In this document: in pieces, positions 8,578 to 16,986 of the stretch
Layout of the letters: each line of letters starts with the position of its first letter
How positions within the stretch are numbered: position 1 is the stretch's first letter
Source: Tepidisphaera sp.
Lineage (GTDB): Bacteria > Planctomycetota > Phycisphaerae > Phycisphaerales > UBA1924
DNA: 57,078 nucleotides
Direction of reading: 5' to 3'
Assembly (NCBI GenBank): GCA_016124375.1
Contig: WGNV01000014.1
Location: 1 to 57,078 of the forward strand
Program-made: the position numbers and the translations under genes
The notes under the pieces: generated by a model
Seen by the model: the letters and a program-made list of their open reading frames with translations, nothing else
Told to the model about the DNA's origin: nothing
The model's database searches: none

Positions 8578-10041
8578 ATGCAACACGCACCATGGATGAT
8601 CTATGCGAGCGACGCGTGCTTCTGGCTCGCCTTGATCGCGTTGGTGCAGTGGAGGTTTGGGCGGCGACCCAAATCTCCTCGCTGCCGGCGTTGTAGCTAC
8701 GACCTTTCGGGGCACGTCAGTAGCCCCACGCCGCGGCTCGCGGCGACCGTGACATGCCCGGAGTGCGGCACCGGGCACACCAAGCGGCGGCAGATGTTCC
8801 GGAGGCGGCGGCCGTGGTGGGCGTTGGCGGTGTTTGGGGTTGCGATGATCGGGTGGCATGGGTTGGGGGCGTGGCCAACGTTTGGGACAAACGGCTGGCG
8901 CGCATTCATCCCGTCGGCAGTCCTCGCGATGGCAAATCCCTGGGTTCCCGAGCCCCCAACCGGGTGCCTGAATGCAACCTTCGGGCCATCCTTCGATATG
9001 GCTGAGGAGTTCAATCGCCGCAGTTTTTCATGGCCCTTGGACGATCTCGCCGCTGTGCGCAATCGACTTTTTCCCTTCGTCGGAAATACTGGCACATACT
9101 TCTACGCAGTGCGCGTCACTCCGCGCTGGCGATCGATGCTCGACAGCGTCCCAAGTTTCGGTCTGCTCAACCAGGATGATGCCGTGCCTTGGTGCGGATC
9201 TGAGTTATGGTGGGACATCGCTCCCAACGACCACGACAGGCATGGATACAGGCGTTTAGGCGGCTGGCTGTTCGTAAGCGTGGATTCACCGGAACGCATT
9301 CCGGCGATCGAAGATGCGGCTCGAGCGATTCGTGCCGCGCAGTCGGGAGACGAGGATCAGTACGTTCCGCCCTCGCACGAGGTGGACCTGGAGACGATTG
9401 GGCGGCTGGCGCGGACGAACGTGATGCTTGGCGAGAAGCAGGCCTCGTACGCCGAGTTCTTTGAGCAGGTGGCAGGAGCAACGGGCATACCGATCGGGGC
9501 AAGTCTCGCGGGATTGTGGGATGATGGCCGCGAGAGTACGGATGTTGTGAGTGTGCCCGCGGCCGGGACGGCGCTCGCGGTGCTTGACGACTTGTTTGCG
9601 TATCACGACCCGCAGAGCCCTGGGCGGCGACAGGTCACGCTTCAACTTTGGTCCGTGTCTCGCGGCCGCCTGGTGATGGGCGACGAGCCGACTCATAATT
9701 CAGCGTTTTCGATGGTGCATGACTACTCGGCGCTGGTTTCAAGGGGGAGCACCTCGGCGCGGCTCGATTGGACGGCAATCCAGCGTCATTTCACATTGGA
9801 ATTCAGTGAGTCGTTGGGTTCCACCGGCTATGAGTGCTGTCATTGCCCGTCGTTTTCAGGCGATGAAGCTGCCCGTTCAACCTTTGACATCACCCTCGAT
9901 GACCCGCCCTTCTACGCCATCCCGTTCGACAGCGGACGGGTGGTGGTGTACGCCACGCCTCGGATTCAATACGAACTCGCCCGATTCCTCGAGCGGCATC
10001 GGTCGGAGTCGACGCCAAACCGGTACGCATCTTCAAGATAA
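8578..10041 (+). CDS. Zinc-ribbon membrane protein, tandem paralogue 1
   Basis: 487 residues, first of three tandem relatives. Order of parts: an N-terminal hydrophobic segment (about 7-27), GRRPKSPRCRRCSYDLSG...CPECG (a four-cysteine zinc ribbon, about 28-62), a basic RRQMFRRRR run, a second hydrophobic segment (about 75-95), and a long extracytoplasmic part. Near residues 280-400 an STN/secretin-like pattern appears (YAEFFEQVAGATGIPI ... ALAVLDDLFAYHD ... GRLVMGDE ... VHDYSALV). ATG 8578 is chosen by alignment to paralogues 2 and 3; an in-frame ATG at 8512 would add 22 residues. The C-terminal third has diverged most. Function unknown. Confidence 0.75.
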   Translation: MQHAPWMIYASDACFWLALIALVQWRFGRRPKSPRCRRCSYDLSGHVSSPTPRLAATVTCPECGTGHTKRRQMFRRRRPWWALAVFGVAMIGWHGLGAWPTFGTNGWRAFIPSAVLAMANPWVPEPPTGCLNATFGPSFDMAEEFNRRSFSWPLDDLAAVRNRLFPFVGNTGTYFYAVRVTPRWRSMLDSVPSFGLLNQDDAVPWCGSELWWDIAPNDHDRHGYRRLGGWLFVSVDSPERIPAIEDAARAIRAAQSGDEDQYVPPSHEVDLETIGRLARTNVMLGEKQASYAEFFEQVAGATGIPIGASLAGLWDDGRESTDVVSVPAAGTALAVLDDLFAYHDPQSPGRRQVTLQLWSVSRGRLVMGDEPTHNSAFSMVHDYSALVSRGSTSARLDWTAIQRHFTLEFSESLGSTGYECCHCPSFSGDEAARSTFDITLDDPPFYAIPFDSGRVVVYATPRIQYELARFLERHRSESTPNRYASSR

Positions 10042-10097
10042 CCTCCGCCCTCGCGACCGCTTCGAAACCAACTTTGCGCCGTTCGGTACACTTGATC

Positions 10098-11495
10098 ATG
10101 CCCCAGGTTTGGTTCGTCACCAGCCAGGTGTTTCTGTGCCTCGCCGCGATCGCGGCAGTGGCGTACGTCGCGGGCCGCCGCCCCAAGCACCCCTGGTGCC
10201 GCAAGTGCAACTACGACCTCTCATCTCAGGCCGCTCAGCCCGGCCCCTGGACCTGCCCCGAGTGCGGGCGGCGATACACCCGGGCCAAGCAGCTTCGCAA
10301 GCGGCGCCGCTCACGCTGGGCGGCGTTCGGCGCCATCGTTCTGCTGGGCGGGTGGTACGCCACGGGCGTCACGCCCAGGGTTCTCTCCCACGGCTGGCGG
10401 GGCGCCGTGCCAAGCCTGGCGCTGGTGCTGTCGTATCCGTGGAACAGTGACATCCTCGCTCGTTCGCGACGAAGCGCCCAAATGCAGAAGTTTCTGCACA
10501 GTGATGCTCCCGTGACCGCATCGCTTCGCGACTCGCTACGCCCCGCCACGCTCAGGGACGAGTTGGCGTCGCGTGAGATCCGGCCGCCGCTCGACGCGAT
10601 CTGGGCGCTTCGAAGCAGATTCAAAAGCAAGAGCCTCCCGGCGGAGGATCTGGTGGTGTCCATTCGCGCGGTCGATGCCGCCACCTACGCCTGTCACATG
10701 CTTCCATCCTGGTTGGTCTCTCCGGAAGCGGAGATCGCCAAGCTTGATGCCACGGCCAACCGACTCGGGTCGTACGGCAACAGCGCGATGGCCGTCGGAG
10801 ACTTTATCTTCGTCTACACAAGATCGCCCGAGTTTGTGGAAGAGGTCGCCCGCAGCTGCCGCCTGAGACGCGAGTTCATGAGCGGCAGCGGTGACGACGG
10901 ACACGACGACTCTGCCGCAACCACGGTCAAGGCCTGGAAGACGCTCCATCACGCGATCATCCATCTCGACCAGCCACAGGCCACCATGATCGAGTGCATC
11001 GATGAAGTCAGACGTGTGACCGGCCTTCCGTTTCAGGTCGACGATTCAATCGCCTCGAGCACCGAGCTCTGGAAAACACCACGCGCGTCCTCGGCCCCGG
11101 AGTTTCTCAACGAGTTGTTTTCCACCGTTCTCACACGCGGCTTGGAAACGACGTATGTCTCGTCGCGCCGCTGCTGGGGCGTGCGTGCCGGGTCGGTGTG
11201 GGTGTCCATGTCGCGCGCGTCGAAGGGCACTCGATCAACCGCCGCCATCCACGATTTTTCGATCGTCAGCGGCGGAAAAGCGGGCGAACAGGCATGGTCG
11301 GACACCTACCAGCGATATCTTGAGTTCAAAATCGGCAGTTCAACCATATTTGGTCGGGTCAGCTTGGCAGCCAATCAACCAACCGCCATCGTCCGCGGCA
11401 CCCGAGTATTCCTGGTCATGTCCGAAGATGACCACGACTTGCTCGATGATTTCTTGCAGGGACGCTTCGATCCATCCAACCCCGGCGAGAACTGA
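10098..11495 (+). CDS. Zinc-ribbon membrane protein, tandem paralogue 2
   Basis: 465 residues. N-terminal hydrophobic segment (about 5-25), then GRRPKHPWCRKCNYDLSS and CPECGRRYTRAKQLRKRRRS (four zinc-ligand cysteines), and a second hydrophobic segment (about 78-93). A variable middle follows. The C-terminal half carries an STN-like unit (DQPQATMIECIDEVRRVTGL ... PEFLNELFSTV ... VRAGSVWVSM ... IHDFSIV). It starts 56 bp after paralogue 1. The zinc-ribbon coding segment is almost identical in DNA to that of paralogue 3, while the rest is not. Function unknown; the extracytoplasmic part probably binds peptide or other partners. Confidence 0.75.
   Translation: MPQVWFVTSQVFLCLAAIAAVAYVAGRRPKHPWCRKCNYDLSSQAAQPGPWTCPECGRRYTRAKQLRKRRRSRWAAFGAIVLLGGWYATGVTPRVLSHGWRGAVPSLALVLSYPWNSDILARSRRSAQMQKFLHSDAPVTASLRDSLRPATLRDELASREIRPPLDAIWALRSRFKSKSLPAEDLVVSIRAVDAATYACHMLPSWLVSPEAEIAKLDATANRLGSYGNSAMAVGDFIFVYTRSPEFVEEVARSCRLRREFMSGSGDDGHDDSAATTVKAWKTLHHAIIHLDQPQATMIECIDEVRRVTGLPFQVDDSIASSTELWKTPRASSAPEFLNELFSTVLTRGLETTYVSSRRCWGVRAGSVWVSMSRASKGTRSTAAIHDFSIVSGGKAGEQAWSDTYQRYLEFKIGSSTIFGRVSLAANQPTAIVRGTRVFLVMSEDDHDLLDDFLQGRFDPSNPGEN
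10173..10375 (+). repeat. 203-bp near-identical patch shared with 11591-11793 (copy 1)
   Basis: Aligns without gaps at a constant offset of 1418 bases; I count 7 differences in 203 bases. It encodes the zinc ribbon and second membrane segment of paralogue 2. Confidence 0.9.
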
Positions 11496-11515
11496 TTTCG
11501 TAAAGGCCGTAAATC

Positions 11516-13006
11516 ATGCACGACATTTGGCCCATCTTGAGCCAGTCCTGCCTTTACCTGGCCAGCGCCGCCGCGCTGATGTATGTTCTCGGCCGCCGCC
11601 CCAAGCACCCCTGGTGCCGCAAGTGCAACTACGACCTCTCATCTCAGGCCGCCCAGCCCGGCCCCTGGACCTGCCCCGAGTGCGGGCGGCGATACACCCG
11701 GGCCAAGCAGCTTCGCAGGCGACGCCGCTCACGCTGGGCGGCATTCGGCGCCATCGTGCTGCTGGGCGGGTGGTACGCCGCAGGCGTCACGCCCCGCGTG
11801 CGGGCGCGAGGGTGGGTGGGAGCCATCCCCACACGCGTACTCGCGGCATGGATTCCGTGGGAACTGCAGGCTTCGCACCCGCCGGGGCCGATCTGGATGG
11901 AGGCAGAACTGGCGCTCAGGACGCACAACTCGAATCAAGAGTTCGCATGGCCCACGGACTCGATCTATGCCCTCCGAACCAGGCTCTACTTCGAATCCCA
12001 CCCGGAAGACGGCGCGTTCTTCACGGCGCCGGTGCCGGATTTGGAGCGCCGAGGCGTGGTGCCCAGGGTGCTCATCGGCGCTGACTCTGGAAACTGGGCG
12101 AACCTCGATGATTATCTCGATGACAAGGCCCCAACAGGCTGGTCTGCGAACGATGCGCCCAAGACCCAGTACTTTCTCACTCGCTTTCAAAACTTTTGCT
12201 CCGACTCGCTTGGGCTCTGCCATGTCCAGCGCATACGCAATACGTGGTTCGTCGCCTCGGATGACCGCCTGAGGGCCGGTCGCGTCGCGGCCAACCTGCG
12301 GCTGTTCGACCAGGCCGTCCGGGGCGGACCCGACAGCACCGAGCCCGCGGGCGAGGCGAGCATCGCCGCCGCGCGCGCACTGAGTGAAACCCGCATCTCG
12401 GTTCCGCCCGGTCGCGCAACGGTCGGGCAGTTGCTCGATGTCGTCAGCCACGCCAGCGGGGTGCCGATGTCGCCCGAGTCCTCGCCGCTGATCGCTTTTG
12501 ATGCAACGCTGCTGCTCGAAGTCGATGTGCCCCCATCCAACCGCGCGTCCGATTTTCTGGACGACGTGCTGCTGGCCGCGGAGCACGCACGCGGTCACCC
12601 CGACGCAGCCAAGATTCCCCGCTGGACAATACTCGACGGCAAGCTCGCGCTGGTCGATCGAGACTTTGAGTTGTTTCGTCGGGGCTACGTCGGCGCCGTC
12701 TACAATCTGTCGGACATCAGCGTCGAGGGCGCCACCTCCGGCGACACCCCGGGCGAAATCGTCCGTGCCATGTTCAGAGGCCTGAGCCTGCCTTCCTCCG
12801 ACGCCTCCCAGCCTGGACGCGTCGTCGCGTTTTCTTCGTACGACTTTGGGTTCATCGCGCCCGCGGCTCCGTCGGGCCTCTACATGCTGGGCTCGGCTCC
12901 GGATCACGACGCGCTTCGACGATTGCTCGCCGCCCTGCGTGCCGGACAACAGGTCCGATATGCGGATGGAACCTCCGACGCCCCCTTCCGACTAAAGGCG
13001 AAGTGA
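11516..13006 (+). CDS. Zinc-ribbon membrane protein, tandem paralogue 3
   Basis: 496 residues with the same plan as paralogues 1 and 2: hydrophobic N-terminus, GRRPKHPWCRKCNYDLSS / CPECGRRYTRAKQL zinc ribbon, second hydrophobic segment (about 78-93), variable middle, and an STN-like C-terminal unit (SVPPGRATVGQLLDVVSHAS ... VDVPPSNRASDFLDDVLLAA ... DGKLALVDRDFEL ... VGAVYNLSDI). It starts 20 bp after paralogue 2 and overlaps the next gene by 4 bases, so the cluster is probably one transcript. Function unknown. Confidence 0.75.
   Translation: MHDIWPILSQSCLYLASAAALMYVLGRRPKHPWCRKCNYDLSSQAAQPGPWTCPECGRRYTRAKQLRRRRRSRWAAFGAIVLLGGWYAAGVTPRVRARGWVGAIPTRVLAAWIPWELQASHPPGPIWMEAELALRTHNSNQEFAWPTDSIYALRTRLYFESHPEDGAFFTAPVPDLERRGVVPRVLIGADSGNWANLDDYLDDKAPTGWSANDAPKTQYFLTRFQNFCSDSLGLCHVQRIRNTWFVASDDRLRAGRVAANLRLFDQAVRGGPDSTEPAGEASIAAARALSETRISVPPGRATVGQLLDVVSHASGVPMSPESSPLIAFDATLLLEVDVPPSNRASDFLDDVLLAAEHARGHPDAAKIPRWTILDGKLALVDRDFELFRRGYVGAVYNLSDISVEGATSGDTPGEIVRAMFRGLSLPSSDASQPGRVVAFSSYDFGFIAPAAPSGLYMLGSAPDHDALRRLLAALRAGQQVRYADGTSDAPFRLKAK
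11591..11793 (+). repeat. 203-bp near-identical patch (copy 2)
   Basis: Partner of 10173-10375; encodes the zinc ribbon and second membrane segment of paralogue 3. Identity drops sharply on both sides of the patch. Confidence 0.9.
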
Positions 13007-13431
13007 CCCTCGCGATGACTCAATCCGCAAACGTTCAACTCCGGCCCGATCAGCCCAACGCTTCGCGGTCCCTCTCCGACTCCGACCGCCGCCGGCTCGA
13101 TCGAGCCCGCACCCTCGCGCGCCTGCTCGACAGCGTCTACACCGTTCCGTACACCCCGATCAAACTTGGGCTTGATCCGCTTATCGGGCTTATCCCGGGT
13201 GTTGGCGACGCAGTCAGTGCTGCGCTCTCCCTGTACATCGTGTGGCAGGCCCACAAACTGGGGGTCCGGGCGCGGGTGCTCGCCGCGATGATCGGATTGG
13301 TGATTCTTGATTTCCTGATCGGTTTAGCCCCTGTCGCGGGCGATGCCGGCGATGTCTTCTTCAAGGCAAACCTTTGGAACCTGCGCCTGATCGAACGCGA
13401 ACTTGGGCAAATTGAGCAATCCACGAGCTAA
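13003..13431 (+). CDS. DUF4112 membrane protein
   Basis: 142 residues. The DUF4112 pattern is clear: ARLLDSVYTVPYTPIKLGLD, then PLIGLIPGVGDAVSAALSLY and LIGLAPVAGDAGDVFFKANL, with NLRLIERELGQ at the end. Two hydrophobic stretches (about 58-80 and 92-115) suggest membrane association. Function of the family is unknown. The start is the GTG at 13003, which overlaps the stop of paralogue 3 and has AAAGG 4 bases upstream; an ATG at 13015 is the alternative but lacks a ribosome-binding site. The overlap suggests translational coupling to the paralogue cluster. Confidence 0.8.
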   Translation: MTLAMTQSANVQLRPDQPNASRSLSDSDRRRLDRARTLARLLDSVYTVPYTPIKLGLDPLIGLIPGVGDAVSAALSLYIVWQAHKLGVRARVLAAMIGLVILDFLIGLAPVAGDAGDVFFKANLWNLRLIERELGQIEQSTS

Positions 13432-13673
13432 CAGCCGAGAAGCCGCTATCGATCCCGTGGTCATCTACCTCGGCGTCGCGCCGCGATTCGATTGCGCATG
13501 AGCACGTCCGATTTAACTTCCAACCCGGCATCGGGTCGAGTGCCGCGACGTCTCCTTGGCGCGGGCGTTTGTGAAAGTTGATATTCGGTGAATCCGAGCG
13601 CAACGCGGAGCGGAAACGGGTACACCATGCATGTCCGCGCGTGCTGATCGTTTGTTCGTCGAGCACACCCAGA

Positions 13674-14516
13674 ATGTCCATCGATATCCATCCCAAGGTC
13701 TGGCTGATCACTGGCGCCTCCTCCGGCTTCGGCAGGGCCATGGCCAACTACGTTGCCTCCCGGGGTGATCATGTCGTGGTAACGTCGAGGAAGCTCGAGC
13801 AGCTCACCGAGCTTGCCGCGGTTCACAAGGGCCTCATCCATCCCATCGCAACGGACATCACCATTCCGGGCGACTGCGACGAAGCGGTGAAACTCGCGCA
13901 AGGCCTGGGCGGGCTCGATGTGCTTGTCAACAACGCGGGCTATGGCTTGCTCGGCGCGTTCGAAGAGTGCAGCGAGCTCGAAGTGAGGCGCTGCATCGAG
14001 ACCAATCTCTTCGGCCCGCTCAACATGGCGCGAGCGGCGCTGCCGGTGATGCGCGGGCAGAAGCGGGGCGTGATCGTCAACATCTCCGCCGCCGCCGCCA
14101 TCAGCAACTACGCCGGCTTTGCCGCTTACGGCGCGGCAAAGGCCGGCATGGAACTCGCGTTCGAGGCGATCGCCGCCGAGGTGCGCCCGCTGGGCATCCG
14201 CGTCTGCCTGGTGCAGCCGGGTCCGTTCCGCACGGGCTTCATCAGCCGCTCGCTGCACAGGGGCGAGCGCCACATGCCCGAGTACGACGCCACCAGCGGG
14301 CGCTTTGCGAAGTTTCTGGCGAGCATCGACGGCAAGCAGGCGGGTGACCCGGAGAAAGCCGCGAAGATCATCTGCGATACCGCGGCTTCTGAAGACGTGC
14401 CGCTCCGCCTTGTGCTCGGCAAGTACGCCGTCGACAAGGCCCGGCGGATGCACCAGGCGGCCCTGGCCGATCTCGAACGCCAGATCGAGGTCGCATCCAG
14501 CGCCGACGGGAAGTAG
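13674..14516 (+). CDS. Short-chain dehydrogenase/reductase
   Basis: 280-residue classical SDR oxidoreductase. The Rossmann nucleotide motif is TGASSGFG (13-20), followed by NNAG (86-89), the structural Asn in IETNLFGP (N111) and the catalytic YGAAK (Y152, K156). The serine of the usual S-Y-K triad is displaced: thirteen residues before the Tyr there is Ala139, with Ser138 next to it. The R39 after the second strand (VTSRK) suggests NADP(H), but this is inference. Substrate unknown. ATG 13674 gives the standard N-terminus; the open frame to 13578 adds an unlike segment. It is convergent with the next minus-strand gene. Confidence 0.88.
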   Translation: MSIDIHPKVWLITGASSGFGRAMANYVASRGDHVVVTSRKLEQLTELAAVHKGLIHPIATDITIPGDCDEAVKLAQGLGGLDVLVNNAGYGLLGAFEECSELEVRRCIETNLFGPLNMARAALPVMRGQKRGVIVNISAAAAISNYAGFAAYGAAKAGMELAFEAIAAEVRPLGIRVCLVQPGPFRTGFISRSLHRGERHMPEYDATSGRFAKFLASIDGKQAGDPEKAAKIICDTAASEDVPLRLVLGKYAVDKARRMHQAALADLERQIEVASSADGK

Positions 14517-14551
14517 CCAGTCGCGCCCCGCTCCAACCGGCCCGCGCTCGC

Positions 14552-15235
14552 TCACGGCTTCTTGTTGCCGGGCTTCTGCACCTGGCCATACATCGTCTGG
14601 TATCCGACCTTGGCCGGTCCGGGCACGTGCTTGGGGTGCGTCGGCGGCAGGCCCTTCTGCACCACACCCGTCACGTGCGTCGCCTTCTGCACGCTCATCG
14701 GTCCGGGCTGCCCGTTCGCCAATCGCGGCACGACCTTCATCGCCGGGGCGCGCCCGCCCGGCGGCACGGGCACCGTCACCGCGATCGGCTTCGAGCCGGG
14801 CGGCGCCTTGGCCATCGACTTGACGGCCGCCTGCATCTGGGGCGACTTCGCCAGAATCCTGGCGGCGGTCTTCTCCTGCGTCTTGTTCAGGAACTTGGTC
14901 GCCGCCTGCATCGGCGGAGCCACGCTGCCGTCCGGGTTGCGCCTCTGGATCCGCGCCGGCAACGTCGCGTCTTTCGCGTTGGTGTGAAACGCCTGCCCGT
15001 GTCCGCCTTGTTTCTCGCCCCGGATCAAGGGCGTCATGGGCCGCGTCGGCTTGGGCGCCTTGGTGCCGAAGGGCACGACGCCGCCCGGGGGTTTGCCGAT
15101 CGGCTTGGGCTGGGGGTGCAGCGCGGGCTCGACGCCGCTGACCGGTCCGGAGCGTGGCACAGATCCCGGCGCGATCGCCCGGCGCGGGATGCCGCCCTGC
15201 CCGGCAGATTTGTTGGGGCCGCTGGGTCCTGGCAT
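14552..15235 (-). CDS. Low-complexity Pro/Gly/Lys-rich protein
   Basis: 227 residues, very rich in Pro, Gly, Ala and Lys, strongly basic, and without a recognisable domain, membrane segment or signal peptide. The middle (MQAATKFLNKTQEKTAARIL, then KSPQMQAAVKSMAK) is the only part likely to be helical. GGAG lies 5 bases before the ATG, which supports translation, and it follows the exported-protein gene by 46 bp on the same strand. It is probably intrinsically disordered. Function unknown; coding status is less certain than for its neighbours. Confidence 0.5.
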   Translation of the reverse strand: MPGPSGPNKSAGQGGIPRRAIAPGSVPRSGPVSGVEPALHPQPKPIGKPPGGVVPFGTKAPKPTRPMTPLIRGEKQGGHGQAFHTNAKDATLPARIQRRNPDGSVAPPMQAATKFLNKTQEKTAARILAKSPQMQAAVKSMAKAPPGSKPIAVTVPVPPGGRAPAMKVVPRLANGQPGPMSVQKATHVTGVVQKGLPPTHPKHVPGPAKVGYQTMYGQVQKPGNKKP

Positions 15236-15281
15236 GGCGACTCCGTTCCGCGCGTCGGCTGGGCGCCCCGGCGTCCGAGGC

Positions 15282-16187
15282 CTAGCGCTGGCGCACCACC
15301 CGCAGGTTCATCGTCTGGGTCGAAAGCGAGCTTCCCTTGTCGCCCTTGGTTTCAATCGTCAGTTTCTGATCGGTCTCGAGGCGTGCCAGCATGCCCGACT
15401 CGATGTCCCACACCGCGCGCCCGCTGACGCTCGACTCCTTCACCGCCGCCTTCATCGCGCCCGAGCTGGGATCGATCGTCACGGTCCCCTTGATGTCGAT
15501 GTTGGCGTTGCTGCCCTGCACCGACTTGAGCGTGTGGGTCATCTTCACGCGCGTGGAGGCGGCCCCGCCCTGCAGCACGTCTTCGGTGGTCCAACTCTCC
15601 CCCACCGCCGCCTTGGGCTTGCCGGGCTTCACGCTGAAGACGGGCCCGAAGACCCCCTTGATCATGTCGGCGCCGGTGAACTGCCCGGCGAGCGCGCCGG
15701 CCAGCCCGTCGCCTCCACCCTCCACGCTGGTGATGTCGCCGTCCGCGTTCACCTTCACCTTGAGCGTGAGGCCGACGATGCTGCGCAGCACCTGGTCGGT
15801 CGGGTCGTCCTTGTCCGCCGGCTTGCTGCTGTCAAAGCTCACGTCGCCCGTTGGCGCCTTGACGTTCATCTTGAACGACTCGTACACCAGGTCCAGCGAG
15901 GCGCCGGTCTCAGGGTTGGCGTCGCGCACGCGAAGCAGCAGCCCGATCTGCTGGGACGTCGAGGACGAGGTCTGGTCGGTCGTGCCCGGCACCACCTGTT
16001 TGCCGGAGCTGTCCAGGTTCAGCGTGAAGCGGATTTCTTCGCCCTTCTTGAACTTGGGGCGAAGATCGACCTCGGGCCCGCGATCGGGCGCGATCATCGC
16101 GTCGCAACGCTGCGGGGCAAGGGCACCCAGCGGCACGCCACTGCTCGACGCCCACACGAGAAGACCAGTTGCCAAGATCGCTCGCAT
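15282..16187 (-). CDS. Exported DUF6263-like protein
   Basis: 301 residues starting MRAILATGLLVWASSSG, a probable signal peptide (cleavage near residue 25-32). The mature part begins with the pattern KFKKGEEIRFTLNLDSSGKQ and continues as a beta-rich domain with repeated strands (GASLDLVYESFKMNVKAP, LTLKVKVNADGDITSVEGGG, SGRAVWDIESGMLARLETDQ), typical of planctomycete DUF6263 proteins. The family is extracytoplasmic and of unknown function. ATG 16187 is preferred over 16202 because it places the basic residue and hydrophobic run correctly. Confidence 0.7.
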   Translation of the reverse strand: MRAILATGLLVWASSSGVPLGALAPQRCDAMIAPDRGPEVDLRPKFKKGEEIRFTLNLDSSGKQVVPGTTDQTSSSTSQQIGLLLRVRDANPETGASLDLVYESFKMNVKAPTGDVSFDSSKPADKDDPTDQVLRSIVGLTLKVKVNADGDITSVEGGGDGLAGALAGQFTGADMIKGVFGPVFSVKPGKPKAAVGESWTTEDVLQGGAASTRVKMTHTLKSVQGSNANIDIKGTVTIDPSSGAMKAAVKESSVSGRAVWDIESGMLARLETDQKLTIETKGDKGSSLSTQTMNLRVVRQR

Positions 16188-16308
16188 GCCAAAGCCCTCC
16201 ACAACGCCGCCACCACCTTGTACCGCCGAGTGCGGCCCAAGGTTGCGAGCGATCCACGCATATGAGTGTACTGGGTTGGACGCCCGCGTCGGGAGTCGGT
16301 TCCGCGAC

Positions 16309-16704
16309 TCAGCCCGCCTGGCGGGCGGCTTCCTGCGAATCGCGCCAGAGCGTGTCGTTGTACGCCGCGGCCCGGGCCAGGTCGCACAGCGCCTTGGACA
16401 CCGGCGCCGACAGCTCGCCGAACTTCAGCCCGACCTCGCGGCTCAGCCACCCCCGACGACGAATCCACTGCACCGTGGTCGGCACGACCACCTCGCCATC
16501 GAGCGCCCCGATCGTCACGGTGATCCCCGAGCCGATCCGCGGCACCCGCTGCGAGGTCTTCACCCGCATTCCCCCAGCCGACAAATCCAGGATTTCTCCC
16601 AGGGAGCACGCGATGTCCTGACAGCGCACCCGCCCCGTACCTCGTTTGCTGTTCGGGAAGGCGGGCGGATTGACCGCGCGGGCGTTGCGGGGGTTGGTCG
16701 CCAT
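16309..16704 (-). CDS. PilZ-domain protein
   Basis: 131 residues from ATG 16704. PilZ signatures: an RxxxR-type basic element (RGTGR, followed by VRCQDI) and the DxSxxG motif in GEILDLSAGGMRV, with a following beta-barrel and a C-terminal helix (VSKALCDLARAAAYN). PilZ domains of this form bind cyclic di-GMP; the effector target is unknown. The frame is open to a TTG at 16761, which would add 19 residues. Two further PilZ genes lie at 47.1-47.9 kb near a GGDEF gene. Confidence 0.8.
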   Translation of the reverse strand: MATNPRNARAVNPPAFPNSKRGTGRVRCQDIACSLGEILDLSAGGMRVKTSQRVPRIGSGITVTIGALDGEVVVPTTVQWIRRRGWLSREVGLKFGELSAPVSKALCDLARAAAYNDTLWRDSQEAARQAG

Positions 16705-16884
16705 CGACCTCAGAATTCGACCCCAGTCAAGCTCAACTTCAGAATCCCACGTGAGATTCAACGCGAAGTCTTCCGGCTGTCACGTCCTTGCCGACGCGGC
16801 ATCAGAAGAGTGTTCCCAGAAGTTGCGAGAGCGACCTCCGGGGGAAGGCCGAGCGAACGATTGAAAATCCATGATCCCCTCCTC

Positions 16885-16927
16885 GCTGCCCGTGCGGGCT
16901 TCGGTTCGCACGGGCAGCCCCTTTTTT
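16885..16927 (+). terminator. Orphan intrinsic-terminator-like hairpin
   Basis: GCTGCCCGTGCG (16885-16896) pairs perfectly with CGCACGGGCAGC (16907-16918) around a 10-base loop, followed by CCC and six T (16922-16927) on the plus strand. Both neighbouring genes are on the minus strand, so there is no obvious plus-strand gene to terminate. Read on the minus strand the hairpin lacks a U-tract and is followed by GAGGAGGGGATCATG. Confidence 0.65.
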
Positions 16928-16986
16928 GGCGTCCGTACGGGTTTCGGCCGCCGCCGGGGAGCGGGACGTTTGACCGGGCACGGGAG

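Noticed and set aside
8338..8859. In-frame upstream extension of proB
   Set aside because: Pro/Arg-rich sequence unlike the kinase family and antisense to paralogue 1; GTG 8337 has a good ribosome-binding site.
16872..16962. 30-codon minus-strand frame after the hairpin at 16885-16927
   Set aside because: It has GAGGAGG upstream, but the peptide is short and without features; conservation would be needed before calling a gene.
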